Shown here: piece after piece, positions 1 to 9,192 of the stretch
Position numbering within the stretch: the stretch's first letter is position 1
Layout of the letters: each line of letters begins with the position of its first letter
Origin: Herbaspirillum hiltneri N3
GTDB lineage: Bacteria; Pseudomonadota; Gammaproteobacteria; Burkholderiales; Burkholderiaceae_D
DNA: 64,000 nt
Assembly: GCF_001267925.1 (NCBI RefSeq)
Contig: NZ_CP011409.1
Span: 4,898,001 to 4,962,000 of the forward strand
Direction of reading: 5' to 3'
The notes under the pieces: model-generated
Told to the model about the DNA's origin: nothing
The model's input: the letters and a program-made list of their open reading frames with translations, nothing else
Databases searched by the model: none
Program-made: the position numbers and the translations under genes

Positions 1-157
1 CGTTCATGTCGGCGAGCGCCAGGCCGCAGCCCTGCGCCGCCCATTGCGCGCCCTTGGCGGCGTCGCGCACGACCGCGCGCACGCCCTTGTGCCGCGCCAG
101 CAGCTGGCGCGCAACGACGCCGCCGACCTGGCCTGTGATTCCGGTAATTGCGTACAT
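1..157 (-). CDS. NAD(P)-binding, NmrA-like protein (N-terminal part only)
   Basis: The gene runs off the left edge, so only about 52 N-terminal residues are visible. They begin MYAITGITGQVGG, a Rossmann GxTGxxG nucleotide-binding loop, followed by a basic stretch (RAVVRD) that usually contacts the NADP phosphate. This matches the start of NmrA-like / atypical SDR proteins, which act as quinone or NAD(P)H-sensing reductases. The ATG at 157 has a good Shine-Dalgarno (GGAG) 6 bases upstream. Function beyond NAD(P) binding cannot be judged from the fragment. Confidence 0.75.
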   Translation of the reverse strand, partial: MYAITGITGQVGGVVARQLLARHKGVRAVVRDAAKGAQWAAQGCGLALADMN

Positions 158-364
158 GGTTTTCTCCGTTGATGAGGTGTTCGATTGACGGAGTGGATTG
201 TGGCGCTTCAATGCCTTCTTTAAAACAGCATCAATGTCATTTCATCCATGACATGGATGCATGAATCACCACACACGTCGCCACGCACGTTGCCACGAGC
301 GCCGGAATTTACCCTACACTCATCCCAAAGCAAGCTCCGCACAACAACAACGGGGAGAGCGGCC

Positions 365-1960
365 TTGAAACGATCGCGCGTCATCCTTATCGCCACAATA
401 CTGGCCATCCTGTGCGCCGTGCTGCCGCTGGCCTGCATGCTGTACCTGTCGTGGACGCGCGCGGTCAGCGAAGAACAAACCCGCCTCACCCAGTACGCCG
501 AACGCGCCATTGCGCGCGCCAATATTTCCTTCATCGAGATCCGCTCAGCGCTGCATGCGATCGAGCCGCTCAAACTGCCGCCCTGCTCGGATGCCCACAT
601 CGCGCGCATGCGCCAGCTGACCGTCAACACGCGCTCGGTGGAAGAAATCGGCTACTTCCGCAATGGCTTCCTGCAATGCACCTCATGGGGCCGCACCAGC
701 CAGCGCGTGGCGATAACGCCGCCCGACTTCGTCACCGCCGACGGCTTGGAGGTGACGCTGCGCATGTTGCCGGTGATCACCCAGAGCAATCCGATGACAT
801 CGGTGCAGTATGGTTCGCACAACGTGCTGGCGGTCCCCTCGCGCTTCGCCGACGTGATCGTCGATCCGGGCATCCAGCTGGCCACCGCGACCGACCAGGG
901 CTTCGTGCTCGGCGAGCAGAACGCTCCCGATCCGATGCTGGTGCGCGACATCATCGCCAATCCGGTCAACGGCGTCGACGACAGTTACCTGATCGCGACC
1001 GCGCGGTCGTTCGGCCTGATCGCCATCGCGATCGAGCCGCGCAATTTCCTGTCCAAGCGGCTACGCCAGGAGCAACTGTTGCTCTTGCCGGTCGGCATCG
1101 TGGTGGCGATGCTGCTGGTCGGCGCGCTGATCTGGGGCGTGCGCCGGCGCCTGTCGCCGCTGGGTGAACTGAGCCTTGCAGTCAAGCGCGCCGAGTTTGT
1201 GGTGCATTACCAACCCATCATCGAACTCGCCAGTGGACGCTGCATCGGCGCCGAAGCGCTGGTGCGCTGGCGCCGCCCGGACGGCACCATGGTGCGCCCC
1301 GACCTGTTCATCCCGCTGGCGGAGGAAAGCGGCCTCATCCTGCCCATCACCGACCAGGTGATCCGGAGCGTGGTGAGCGAACTCAAGGCGCTGCTGGTGT
1401 CCGATCGCGGCCTGCACATCGCGATCAACCTGAGCGCCGACGACATCAAGAGCGGGCGTGCGCTGAACTCGGTCGCGGCCGCGCTCCTGCACACCGGCAT
1501 CGAGCCGCAGCAGATCTGGCTGGAAGCCACCGAACGCGGCTTCATGGATGTCAACTCGGCGCGCGTCACGCTGACCAATGCGCGCAGCACCGGTTATGCG
1601 GTCGCCATCGACGACTTCGGCACCGGCTATTCGAGCCTGTCGTATCTGCAAACCCTGCCGCTGGATGCGCTCAAGATCGATAAATCCTTCGTCGACACCA
1701 TCGGCACCGATTCCGCCACCAGCAGCGTCACCCGGCACATCATCAGCATGGCCAAGACCCTGGGCCTGGGGATCGTCGCCGAGGGGGTCGAAACCCAGGA
1801 ACAGGCCGACTACCTGCGCAAGCACCGCGTCGAATACGTGCAGGGATGGCTGTACGCCAAGGCGATGCCGGCGGCGGACTTCATCGCCTACTACCGGCTC
1901 AACCGCGCCCGCGTGCCGCAAGTGCCGGAAGACGAGGACGACGGCCTGGCGCGGCCCTGA
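365..1960 (+). CDS. CSS-motif c-di-GMP phosphodiesterase (EAL), copy 1
   Basis: Membrane c-di-GMP phosphodiesterase of about 531 residues. Two transmembrane segments (about 6-28 and 240-262) enclose a periplasmic CSS domain with cysteines at residues 74 and 105. That spacing matches the disulfide-forming pair known in E. coli PdeC-type enzymes, where periplasmic redox state controls activity. The cytoplasmic EAL domain (from about 277) has EALVRW, EATERGF, DDFGTGYSSL, LKIDKSF and AEGVET, so the metal and substrate residues look intact; there is no GGDEF domain. I chose the TTG at 365 because it follows GGGGAGAG and aligns without gaps with the neighbouring paralogue; an upstream ATG at 248 would add an unlikely leader. 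It lies directly before a close paralogue. Confidence 0.88.
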   Translation: MKRSRVILIATILAILCAVLPLACMLYLSWTRAVSEEQTRLTQYAERAIARANISFIEIRSALHAIEPLKLPPCSDAHIARMRQLTVNTRSVEEIGYFRNGFLQCTSWGRTSQRVAITPPDFVTADGLEVTLRMLPVITQSNPMTSVQYGSHNVLAVPSRFADVIVDPGIQLATATDQGFVLGEQNAPDPMLVRDIIANPVNGVDDSYLIATARSFGLIAIAIEPRNFLSKRLRQEQLLLLPVGIVVAMLLVGALIWGVRRRLSPLGELSLAVKRAEFVVHYQPIIELASGRCIGAEALVRWRRPDGTMVRPDLFIPLAEESGLILPITDQVIRSVVSELKALLVSDRGLHIAINLSADDIKSGRALNSVAAALLHTGIEPQQIWLEATERGFMDVNSARVTLTNARSTGYAVAIDDFGTGYSSLSYLQTLPLDALKIDKSFVDTIGTDSATSSVTRHIISMAKTLGLGIVAEGVETQEQADYLRKHRVEYVQGWLYAKAMPAADFIAYYRLNRARVPQVPEDEDDGLARP

Positions 1961-2124
1961 TCCGGCATTCAACGCCGCCGGCAGACCGTCTGTCGGTTGT
2001 TTCGCAACACAACGCACATTGCCAAACGGACAACGGCAGAATTTGTGCCTACACTGGAACATAGCCGGGTCATCCTGTCCCCGCCCCCGCCCCCGCCGTT
2101 TCCTGCCCAGGGAAGGAGCCCATC

Positions 2125-3732
2125 TTGGACCGCTCTCGCGCCATCATCATCGCCACCGTGCTGGTCATCGTTTCCATCGCTGCGCCGTTGGGCAGCATGA
2201 TGTACCTGGCCTGGACCCGCGCCGTCAACGAAGAACAGGGACGCCTGGAACTGTTCGCCCGGCGCGCCATCCAGCGCGCCGACATCTCGCTGCGCGAAAT
2301 CCGCTCCGCGCTCTACGCGGTCGAGCCGCTCAACCTGCTGCCCTGCTCGCCCGACCACATCGCGCGCATGCGCCGCCTGACCGTCAACACGCGCGTGGTC
2401 GATGAAATTGGCTACTTCGAAAACGGCCTGCTCAAATGCACCTCCTGGGGGCTGGTAAGCGAACGCATCCAGCAGACCCCGGCCGACTTCGTCACCGAAG
2501 ACGGCATCGAGGTCACGCTGCGCATGCAGCCGCTGGTCAGCAGCGGCAACCCGATGATGGCGCTGCAATACCGTTCGCACAACGTGCTGACCGTGCCGTC
2601 GCGCTTCGCCGACGTGATCCTCGATCCCGGCATGCGCCTGGCGGTCGCCACCGCCGCCGGCCAGATCCTGGGCGACCTCAATGCGCCCGATCCGGAGGTG
2701 GTGCGCCGGGTCGTCGCCAACCCGGTCAACGGCATCGACGACGAGCGGCTCATTGCGGTGGCGCGCGGCGACAACATGGTTGCGGTGACGATGGAGCCGC
2801 GCAGTTTCCTTTTTGAACGCATGCGTGCAGAAGAACTGCGGCTGATTCCCATCGGCGTGCTGCTCAGCGTACTCATGGTGGGCCTGGTGATGTGGAGCCT
2901 GCGGCGTCGCCTGTCACCGCTGGGGGAGCTGGAAATCGCCGTCAGGAAACGCGAATTCATCGTCCATTACCAGCCCATCATCGAACTGGCCAGCGGCAAC
3001 TGCATCGGCGCCGAAGCGCTGGTGCGCTGGATGCGTCCGGACGGCAGCCTGGTGCTGCCCGATCTGTTCGTCCCGCTGGCGGAAGACAGCGGCCTGATCC
3101 TGGCGATCACCGACCAGGTCATCGACGAGGTCATCAAAGACCTCGGCGTGCTGCTGGTCAACGACCGCAGCGTCCACGTCGCCGTCAACCTCGGCGCCGA
3201 TGACATCCGCACCGGCCGCATCATCGACGTACTGCAGCAAGCCCTCGCACGCAGCGGCGTCGAGGCGGCGCAAATCTGGCTGGAAGCCACCGAACGCGGC
3301 TTCATCAACGTGCTGCCGGCGCGCCTTACGCTGGGCAACGCGCGTGCGCTGGGCCACGCGGTGGTGATCGACGACTTCGGCACCGGTTACTCCAGCCTGT
3401 CGCACCTGCAAAGCCTGCCGCTGGACGCGCTCAAAATCGACAAGACCTTCATCGACACCATCGGCACCGACTCCGCCATCAGCAGCGTGACGCCCCACAT
3501 CATCGGCATGGCGCGCACGCTGTTCCTCAAGATCGTCGCCGAGGGCGTGGAAACCGAAGAACAGGCCGAGTACCTGCGCCGGCAAAAGGTCGACTACGCA
3601 CAAGGCTGGCTGTATGCAATGCCGATGCCGGCGGCGGCGTTCATTGCCTTTCACCGGCAGAATCGCAGTGCGCAGGAGGTGGTGGCGAAGGCGGCGCAGG
3701 AGGAAGGCGCCGTTCAGCGCGATCCTGATTAG
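2125..3732 (+). CDS. CSS-motif c-di-GMP phosphodiesterase (EAL), copy 2
   Basis: A second CSS-EAL phosphodiesterase (535 residues), clearly a tandem duplicate of the gene ending at 1960. Layout is the same: TM1 near residues 6-28, periplasmic domain with cysteines at 74 and 105, TM2, then an EAL domain with EALVRW, EATERGF, DDFGTGYSSL, LKIDKTF and AEGVET. The start is TTG, preceded by GGAAGGAG. The periplasmic halves have drifted modestly, while the catalytic motifs are nearly identical. It hydrolyses c-di-GMP to pGpG, presumably in response to a periplasmic signal. A gap of 164 bases separates the copies, so each may have its own promoter. Confidence 0.88.
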   Translation: MDRSRAIIIATVLVIVSIAAPLGSMMYLAWTRAVNEEQGRLELFARRAIQRADISLREIRSALYAVEPLNLLPCSPDHIARMRRLTVNTRVVDEIGYFENGLLKCTSWGLVSERIQQTPADFVTEDGIEVTLRMQPLVSSGNPMMALQYRSHNVLTVPSRFADVILDPGMRLAVATAAGQILGDLNAPDPEVVRRVVANPVNGIDDERLIAVARGDNMVAVTMEPRSFLFERMRAEELRLIPIGVLLSVLMVGLVMWSLRRRLSPLGELEIAVRKREFIVHYQPIIELASGNCIGAEALVRWMRPDGSLVLPDLFVPLAEDSGLILAITDQVIDEVIKDLGVLLVNDRSVHVAVNLGADDIRTGRIIDVLQQALARSGVEAAQIWLEATERGFINVLPARLTLGNARALGHAVVIDDFGTGYSSLSHLQSLPLDALKIDKTFIDTIGTDSAISSVTPHIIGMARTLFLKIVAEGVETEEQAEYLRRQKVDYAQGWLYAMPMPAAAFIAFHRQNRSAQEVVAKAAQEEGAVQRDPD

Positions 3733-3750
3733 GCGATCGCCTGCCCGCCT

Positions 3751-4656
3751 TCAGGTTTTCAGCCTGAGCCGGGCCAGCAACGGCGCCCCGAATAAATTCA
3801 CGATCAGTCCCACCATCAGCAAGGCGCCGCCGATCAGGTGCACCGCCTGCAGCTCTTCGCCGAAGGCCAGCCGGCCGGTCGTCAGGCCGACCAGCGGCAC
3901 CAGCAGCGTGAACGGCGCGATGCGGTTGACGGCGTAGCGCGACATCAGGAAATTCCACACCGCGTAGCCGAACAGCGTCGACGCCCAGGCGATGTAGGCC
4001 ACCGCGGCGAAGGACTGCAGGCTGAAATGCTGTAGCGCCGAAGCGATGGCGGCTGGGCCTTCGATCAGCCACGATAGCAGCAGGAGCGGCAGCGGCGGCA
4101 CCAGGCTGGCCCACACCACGAACGCCACCTGGTTGATCGGACCGTGGCGGCCGACCGCGCGGCTGACGATATTGCCGCATGCCCACATGGCCGCAGCCGC
4201 AATCGTCAGCAGGAAACCGTTGAGCGGCATGGTCGCGCCGTGCGCGCTGCCGATCAGCACCAGTCCGGCGGCGGCCAGCGCGAGTCCCGCGAGCTGGTTG
4301 GCCTGCCATTTTTCGCGCAGCCAGAGCACCGTCAGCAGCAAGGTGAAGAAGGACTGCGACTGCAGCACCAGCGAAGCCAGTCCGGACGGCATGCCGACGT
4401 GGATGGCGCTGAACAGGAAGGCGAACTGCCCGACCGACATGGTCAGCCCGAACGCCAGATAAAGGCGCAGCGGCAATTTTGGCGGGCGCACGAACAGCAG
4501 CGCCGGAAACGCCGCCAGCAAGAACCGCAGCGCGCCCAGCAGCAGCGGCGGCACGCCGGCCAGGCCGACCTTGATGATGGCGAAGTTGACGCCCCAGACC
4601 AGGATGACCAGCAGGACGAGCGCCACGTGGCCGGGGCGCATGGGTTGAGCGAGCAT
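3751..4656 (-). CDS. eamA: EamA-type exporter (O-acetylserine/cysteine exporter-like)
   Basis: Inner-membrane drug/metabolite transporter of 301 residues with about ten transmembrane helices in two EamA repeats. It strongly resembles E. coli EamA (YdeD): the opening VWGVNFAIIKVGL, then GMPSGLASLVLQ and the repeat-2 segment WACGNI line up well. E. coli EamA exports O-acetylserine and cysteine; the substrate here is inferred. It converges on the second EAL gene with only 18 bases between stops. The first ATG (4656) has a weak Shine-Dalgarno; the next Met (4641) is a possible alternative. Confidence 0.8.
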   Translation of the reverse strand: MLAQPMRPGHVALVLLVILVWGVNFAIIKVGLAGVPPLLLGALRFLLAAFPALLFVRPPKLPLRLYLAFGLTMSVGQFAFLFSAIHVGMPSGLASLVLQSQSFFTLLLTVLWLREKWQANQLAGLALAAAGLVLIGSAHGATMPLNGFLLTIAAAAMWACGNIVSRAVGRHGPINQVAFVVWASLVPPLPLLLLSWLIEGPAAIASALQHFSLQSFAAVAYIAWASTLFGYAVWNFLMSRYAVNRIAPFTLLVPLVGLTTGRLAFGEELQAVHLIGGALLMVGLIVNLFGAPLLARLRLKT

Positions 4657-5111
4657 GAGTGACCTATGGGTTGATCTTTGATGACCGGAGACAGCCGGAC
4701 ATTTTATCGCTTAGTCGCGACAGGGATCGCCCATCATAAAATCGCGCCGGACGCCGTCAAGGCCTGCGCCGGCCAAGGCGCGGACCAAATGCGCCATGCG
4801 CGCGGCGACTCGCGACCTGTTCACGATCCTGCTGCGGGAGCGTGATGCGGCGCCGGTGCATGCGCTTGGATCCGCTCTCAACATTATTCGCTCGTCCGGT
4901 TTCAAAAATCAGAGTTTTCCGCACTACGTGCGCACGCGGCCATTATTTGCAACTAAGTTGCATTACAATGCGGCCGGCATATTGTCAGCAAGCATCTCCG
5001 TTACGTCGATCAGGCTTGTATCGCCGCGCCAGCCGCTGCCGCCAGCCGCATGGGCCACCAACATGACGCCGGAAACATCACCAACATCACTCCTGGGGAA
5101 GTCACCGTTCC
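4657..5111. other. 455-base divergent intergenic region
   Basis: This stretch separates the leftward eamA from the rightward TonB-dependent receptor gene. I see no convincing gene: the short open frames have no ribosome binding site or recognisable product. It holds a 15-base palindrome at 4948-4962 next to a TACAAT hexamer at 4964-4969, most likely the receptor promoter. Confidence 0.6.
4948..4962. promoter_or_regulatory. Candidate Fur-type operator
   Basis: Perfect 7-1-7 inverted repeat TGCAACT-A-AGTTGCA. Its layout matches the 7-1-7 Fur box architecture, and it lies just upstream of a TACAAT -10-like hexamer (4964-4969), about 150 bases before the siderophore receptor gene. Iron repression through Fur is an inference from position and symmetry; the bases are not the classical GATAAT hexamers. 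Confidence 0.4.
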
Positions 5112-7259
5112 ATGAAAAACAACGCCATCCGCTTTGCGGTATTGAGCCTGGTCGCCTGCGCGCAGACCGGTTACGCGCAAGCGCAATCCACCGCCACCGC
5201 CGCTGCCGGTGCATCGGCCGGCTCCGTCAATCCTCCGTCGTCGGTGCTGCAAGCCATCACCGTCACCGAAAGCAGCGACAAGGAACAATATCGGCAGTCG
5301 CGCAGCGCCAGCGCCACGCGCACCGACACCCCCTTGCAGGAATTGCCGCAGTCGGTGCAGGTGGTGTCGCGCCAGCTGATGGATGACCTGCACGCCACGC
5401 GCATGGACGACGTGCTGCCGTACGTCAGCGGCGTGGCGCGCCAGAACAATTTCGGCGGACTGTGGGACAACTACTCGGTGCGCGGTTTTTCCGGCAATGA
5501 AAACGGCGGCATGAATATCCTGTGGAACGGCTTCGCCTCCAACCGCGGTTATTCGCCGCCGCGCGATGTCGCCAACGTGGAGCGCATCGATTTCCTGAAA
5601 GGCCCCGCCGCGGCGCTGTACGGCGGCAGCGAGCCCGGCGGCACGCTCAACGTCGTGACCAGGAAACCGCAGTTCAAGGCTGCCAACGCACTCGACCTGT
5701 CGATCGGCAGCAATGACTTTTATCGCAGCGCCATCGACTCGACCGGTGCGCTCGGCGACAACGCGGCCTACCGTCTTGACGCCGCCGTCGAGAGCAAGGG
5801 CGGCAGCCGCGACAACGTGCGCAGCAAACGCGAATTCGTCGCACCGGCATTCACCTGGCTGCTCGGCAATCACACCACGCTTAGCTACGAGGCCGAGTTC
5901 CTGCGCCAGACCGCACCGCTGGATCGCGGCATCGTCGCCGTCAACGGCCGTCTCGATGCACTGCCGGCGTCACGCTTCCTGGGCGAGCCGAACGACGGCA
6001 ATATCAAGATGGACAACCAGAACCACCTGTTCACGCTGGAACACCAGTTCAACGAGCAATGGCATCTGCGCACCGGCGTGTTCCACAAGCAAGGCACGCT
6101 GGACGGCTACTCGACCGAGGCCTCGTCGCTGCGCGCCGACAACGCCACGCTGTGGCGCCAGCGCCGCTATCGCGACTACGCCTGGCACGATACTTCGCTG
6201 CAGGCGGAAATCGGCGGCAAGTTCGAGACCGGCGGCATCGGCCACGACATCCTGACCGGCGTCGAAGCCGACCGCATGACGCTCGACCAGCGCATGCTGC
6301 GCATCAATCCGGGCGCCGGCGCGCCGTATGCGATCAACGTCGGCAATCCGGTCTACGGCCAGCCCCAGCCGACGCCGCTGCCCAACACCGACACCGCGGA
6401 ACGCCAGACAAGCACGGCGCTGTTCCTGCAAGACCAGCTGAGCCTGGCGCAGCGCTGGCGCCTGCTGGCGGGAGTACGCTTCGACAGTTTCCGTTCGACG
6501 CCGGACAACCGACGCGTTGGCACCGCCACACGCCAGGACAAGAGTGCGACTTCGCCGCGCCTCGGCCTGACCTACCTGGCGACGCCTTCGCTGTCGCTGT
6601 ACGCCAGCGTAGGCAAGTCGTTCCGTCCGAACAGCGGCAGCGATGCAAGCGGCAACGCCTTCAGTCCGGAGACCGCGCGCGCCGCCGAGGCCGGTCTCAA
6701 GTACGAGAGCAGCGACAAGCTGGCGGGCGCCACGCTGGCGGTGTTCAACATCACCAAGCGCAACGTGCTGACCGTCGATCCGGCCAATACCTCCTACAGC
6801 ATCGCCGCCGGCGAAGTGCGCAGCCGCGGCATCGAATTGGATTTCAACGGCAAGTTCGCGCGGCATTGGCGCATCACCGGCAACCTGGCTTATACCGATG
6901 CTGCCGTGATCAAAGACAACACGCTGGCGACCGGGGCGCGCCTGATCAACGTGCCGCGCACCTCGGGCAGCCTGCTGACGGTGTATGAAGATGTCGACCC
7001 GCGCGGCGGCGTGTATGGCGTGGGCGGCGGCGCCAACTATGTCGGCGCGCGCACCGGCGACGCCGGCGCTACCTTCATGCTGCCGGCTTACGTGACGGCG
7101 AAGGCGCTGGCTTACTGGCAACTCACGCCGGCCATGCGCTTGTCGCTGGATGTCAGCAACCTGTTCAACAAGCGCTACTACGCCAGTTCCTACAGCAGCG
7201 TCTGGATCGCGCCCGGCGACGAACGCGCCGCCACGCTCGGCCTGAACGTCAGGTTCTGA
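5112..7259 (+). CDS. TonB-dependent siderophore receptor
   Basis: Outer-membrane receptor of 715 residues for ferric siderophore uptake. A Sec signal peptide ends near AQAQS (about 25). A TonB box-like stretch (QAITVTES) lies at about 48-55. The plug domain follows (LPQSVQVVS, VRGFSGNENGG, IDFLKGPAAALYGGSEPGG), then a 22-strand barrel ending in phenylalanine (LGLNVRF), as outer-membrane proteins do. The YGGSEPGGTLN segment is typical of the siderophore-receptor branch (FhuA/FpvA/FoxA type). No FecI/FecR pair or siderophore biosynthesis gene is nearby, so it may take up a foreign siderophore. Iron regulation is suggested by the palindrome upstream. Confidence 0.92.
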   Translation: MKNNAIRFAVLSLVACAQTGYAQAQSTATAAAGASAGSVNPPSSVLQAITVTESSDKEQYRQSRSASATRTDTPLQELPQSVQVVSRQLMDDLHATRMDDVLPYVSGVARQNNFGGLWDNYSVRGFSGNENGGMNILWNGFASNRGYSPPRDVANVERIDFLKGPAAALYGGSEPGGTLNVVTRKPQFKAANALDLSIGSNDFYRSAIDSTGALGDNAAYRLDAAVESKGGSRDNVRSKREFVAPAFTWLLGNHTTLSYEAEFLRQTAPLDRGIVAVNGRLDALPASRFLGEPNDGNIKMDNQNHLFTLEHQFNEQWHLRTGVFHKQGTLDGYSTEASSLRADNATLWRQRRYRDYAWHDTSLQAEIGGKFETGGIGHDILTGVEADRMTLDQRMLRINPGAGAPYAINVGNPVYGQPQPTPLPNTDTAERQTSTALFLQDQLSLAQRWRLLAGVRFDSFRSTPDNRRVGTATRQDKSATSPRLGLTYLATPSLSLYASVGKSFRPNSGSDASGNAFSPETARAAEAGLKYESSDKLAGATLAVFNITKRNVLTVDPANTSYSIAAGEVRSRGIELDFNGKFARHWRITGNLAYTDAAVIKDNTLATGARLINVPRTSGSLLTVYEDVDPRGGVYGVGGGANYVGARTGDAGATFMLPAYVTAKALAYWQLTPAMRLSLDVSNLFNKRYYASSYSSVWIAPGDERAATLGLNVRF

Positions 7260-7344
7260 CAAAGATGCCGGCGACGGCCGGTCAAACTCACGCTGGGCGC
7301 GGCAGCGTCGCCGCCGTCCACGCTGGCGCCTTGCCTGGCCGGCC

Positions 7345-8241
7345 CTAGGCGATCACCGCCGCATGCAGCAGATCGTCGATGCCGATGCGGCGGGCGAACT
7401 CTTCGCGCACGCGCTCGGCCACCTCGCTCACTTCACCGGCGCCATCGTCGATGAAATCCACCACGGCGCGGAACGGGCGCTGTCCGGCGGGCAGGTTGAC
7501 GATGCGCGTCATTTCATCGGCTACCGCCCGCGGATCGGCATTGTCGGGCGACAGCGCCGACAGGCGCACACCGACCTGGTCCATCAATCCTTCGTAGCGT
7601 GCATAGGCGCCTGCGGTTTTTTGGTCGGCCGGTTTGCCGGCATTGGGAAAATGATCGGTGCCGCGTGTAAACGCACCCGGCACCATGATCGAGGTTTCAA
7701 TGCCGAAGCGCGCCAACTCGTACGACTGGGTCACGGCGATCGAATCCATCGCCGCCTTGGCGGCGGCGTACGGCCCCATGAACGGCGGGAAGCCGCCACG
7801 CACCGTGGTGCTGCTGACCCACAGCAGCAAACCCGACTGGCGTTCGCGCATGTAGGGCAAGGCGGCACGATTGACGCGCTGCGCGCCGAGTACGTTGGTG
7901 TCGAAGACCTTGATCATTTCTTCCGGCGTGAAGGCTTCGGTCGGTCCCACCACGAGATGGCCGGCGTTGTGCACGACGACGTCGATGCGGCCTTGGCCGG
8001 CGATGATCTCAGCGGTGGCGGCATCGGCGGACACTTGCGACAGCACGTCGAGCTCGACGGCGCGCACATCCAGGCCATGCGCGAAACTCCAGTCCTGCAG
8101 TTCACGCACCTTGGGCGCGTTGCGGCCCCGGATGTCGCGCATGCCGGCGTAGACCACGTGGCCCGCTTGCGCCAGCGCACGCGCCGTGAGGTTACCGATG
8201 CCGGCCGACGCGCCGGTGATGAGGATGACTGATTTGTTCAT
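7345..8241 (-). CDS. SDR family oxidoreductase
   Basis: Classical short-chain dehydrogenase/reductase of 298 residues. It has TGASAGIG for cofactor binding, HNAG (a variant of NNAG), a catalytic Ser region (WVSSTT) and YAAAK. The C-terminal tail after about residue 230 is longer than in minimal SDRs. The start has GGGA upstream. It lies 27 bases downstream of a second SDR gene on the same strand, and both face away from a LysR gene that probably controls them. The substrate is unknown. Confidence 0.85.
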   Translation of the reverse strand: MNKSVILITGASAGIGNLTARALAQAGHVVYAGMRDIRGRNAPKVRELQDWSFAHGLDVRAVELDVLSQVSADAATAEIIAGQGRIDVVVHNAGHLVVGPTEAFTPEEMIKVFDTNVLGAQRVNRAALPYMRERQSGLLLWVSSTTVRGGFPPFMGPYAAAKAAMDSIAVTQSYELARFGIETSIMVPGAFTRGTDHFPNAGKPADQKTAGAYARYEGLMDQVGVRLSALSPDNADPRAVADEMTRIVNLPAGQRPFRAVVDFIDDGAGEVSEVAERVREEFARRIGIDDLLHAAVIA

Positions 8242-8268
8242 GATTTTTCCCTGGAATCCGGTTGATGT

Positions 8269-9024
8269 TCACACCAGGCCGCCGTTGGCGCGCAGCGTCT
8301 GGCCGTTGACCCAGCCGTCCGGCGCCGCCAGGAAGGTCACTGCGCGGGCGATGTCGTCGGGTGTGCCGAGGCGTTCCAGCGGCGCCATCCTGGCCAGGCG
8401 TTCGATGGCTTCCGGTGTCTTGCCGTCGAAGAACAAGGCGGTCGCGGTGGGTCCCGGCGCGACGGCGTTGACGGCGATCCGCTTGCCGCGCAGTTCCTTG
8501 GCGAAGATATTGGTCATCGCTTCGATTGCCGCCTTGGCGGCGACATAGACCGAGTAGCCGGGCAATCTGGTGCCGGTCAGGCTGCTCGAGAAGTTGACGA
8601 TGCGACCGCCCTGCTGCAGGTGGACGGCGGCGGCGCGCATGGTGTTGAAGCTGCCCTTCAGGTTGACCGCCACCAGGCGGTCGAAGGTGGCGTCGTCGGT
8701 ATCGGCCAGCATCGGCAGATGGGGCGGCATGATGCCGGCATTGTTGATCAGTACGTCGACGCGGCCGAAGGCGGCGATGGTTTGTTCGAACAGCGCGTTG
8801 ACGGCGCCGGAGTCGGCGACGTCGGCCTGGACGGCGATGGCTTTGCCCTGGCCGGCGACGATGGCGTCGACCACGTTTTGTGCTTCGGTAGCGTTGCCGG
8901 CGTAGTTGACGACGACGGCGTAGCCTTTCTTGCCGAGTTGTCTGGCGATTTCAGCGCCGATGCCGCGCGAGGCGCCGGTGACGATGGCGACTTGTGGCGC
9001 CGGGGTGGTGTGGGCGTGGTTCAT
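8269..9024 (-). CDS. SDR family oxidoreductase (FabG-like)
   Basis: Short-chain dehydrogenase of 251 residues with TGASRGIG, NNAG, a Ser in FSSSLTG and YVAAK, and the C-terminal NGQTLRANGG that places it near FabG / 3-oxoacyl reductase-like enzymes. A clear GGAG precedes the ATG. It is the first gene of a two-SDR unit reading away from the LysR gene at 9193. NADP preference is suggested by the Arg after TGAS; the substrate is not evident. Confidence 0.87.
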   Translation of the reverse strand: MNHAHTTPAPQVAIVTGASRGIGAEIARQLGKKGYAVVVNYAGNATEAQNVVDAIVAGQGKAIAVQADVADSGAVNALFEQTIAAFGRVDVLINNAGIMPPHLPMLADTDDATFDRLVAVNLKGSFNTMRAAAVHLQQGGRIVNFSSSLTGTRLPGYSVYVAAKAAIEAMTNIFAKELRGKRIAVNAVAPGPTATALFFDGKTPEAIERLARMAPLERLGTPDDIARAVTFLAAPDGWVNGQTLRANGGLV

Positions 9025-9192
9025 GGTGTGCTCCTGATAGCTGGTGAATGAAGAAAATGAGAAAGCAAGTTCGTTTGCCGTGTGGGCCCTGATTCGTGAG
9101 CCAGTGAAGCGATTGTGGACCTTGGCTTGAATTGGATAAATATGCTTAAATTGCTATTACTATTCAAAAATCACCAACAATGAAGGCAGCCG

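Noticed and set aside
1061..2062. 333-residue open frame on the minus strand
   Set aside because: Antisense shadow of the EAL gene with no ribosome binding site.
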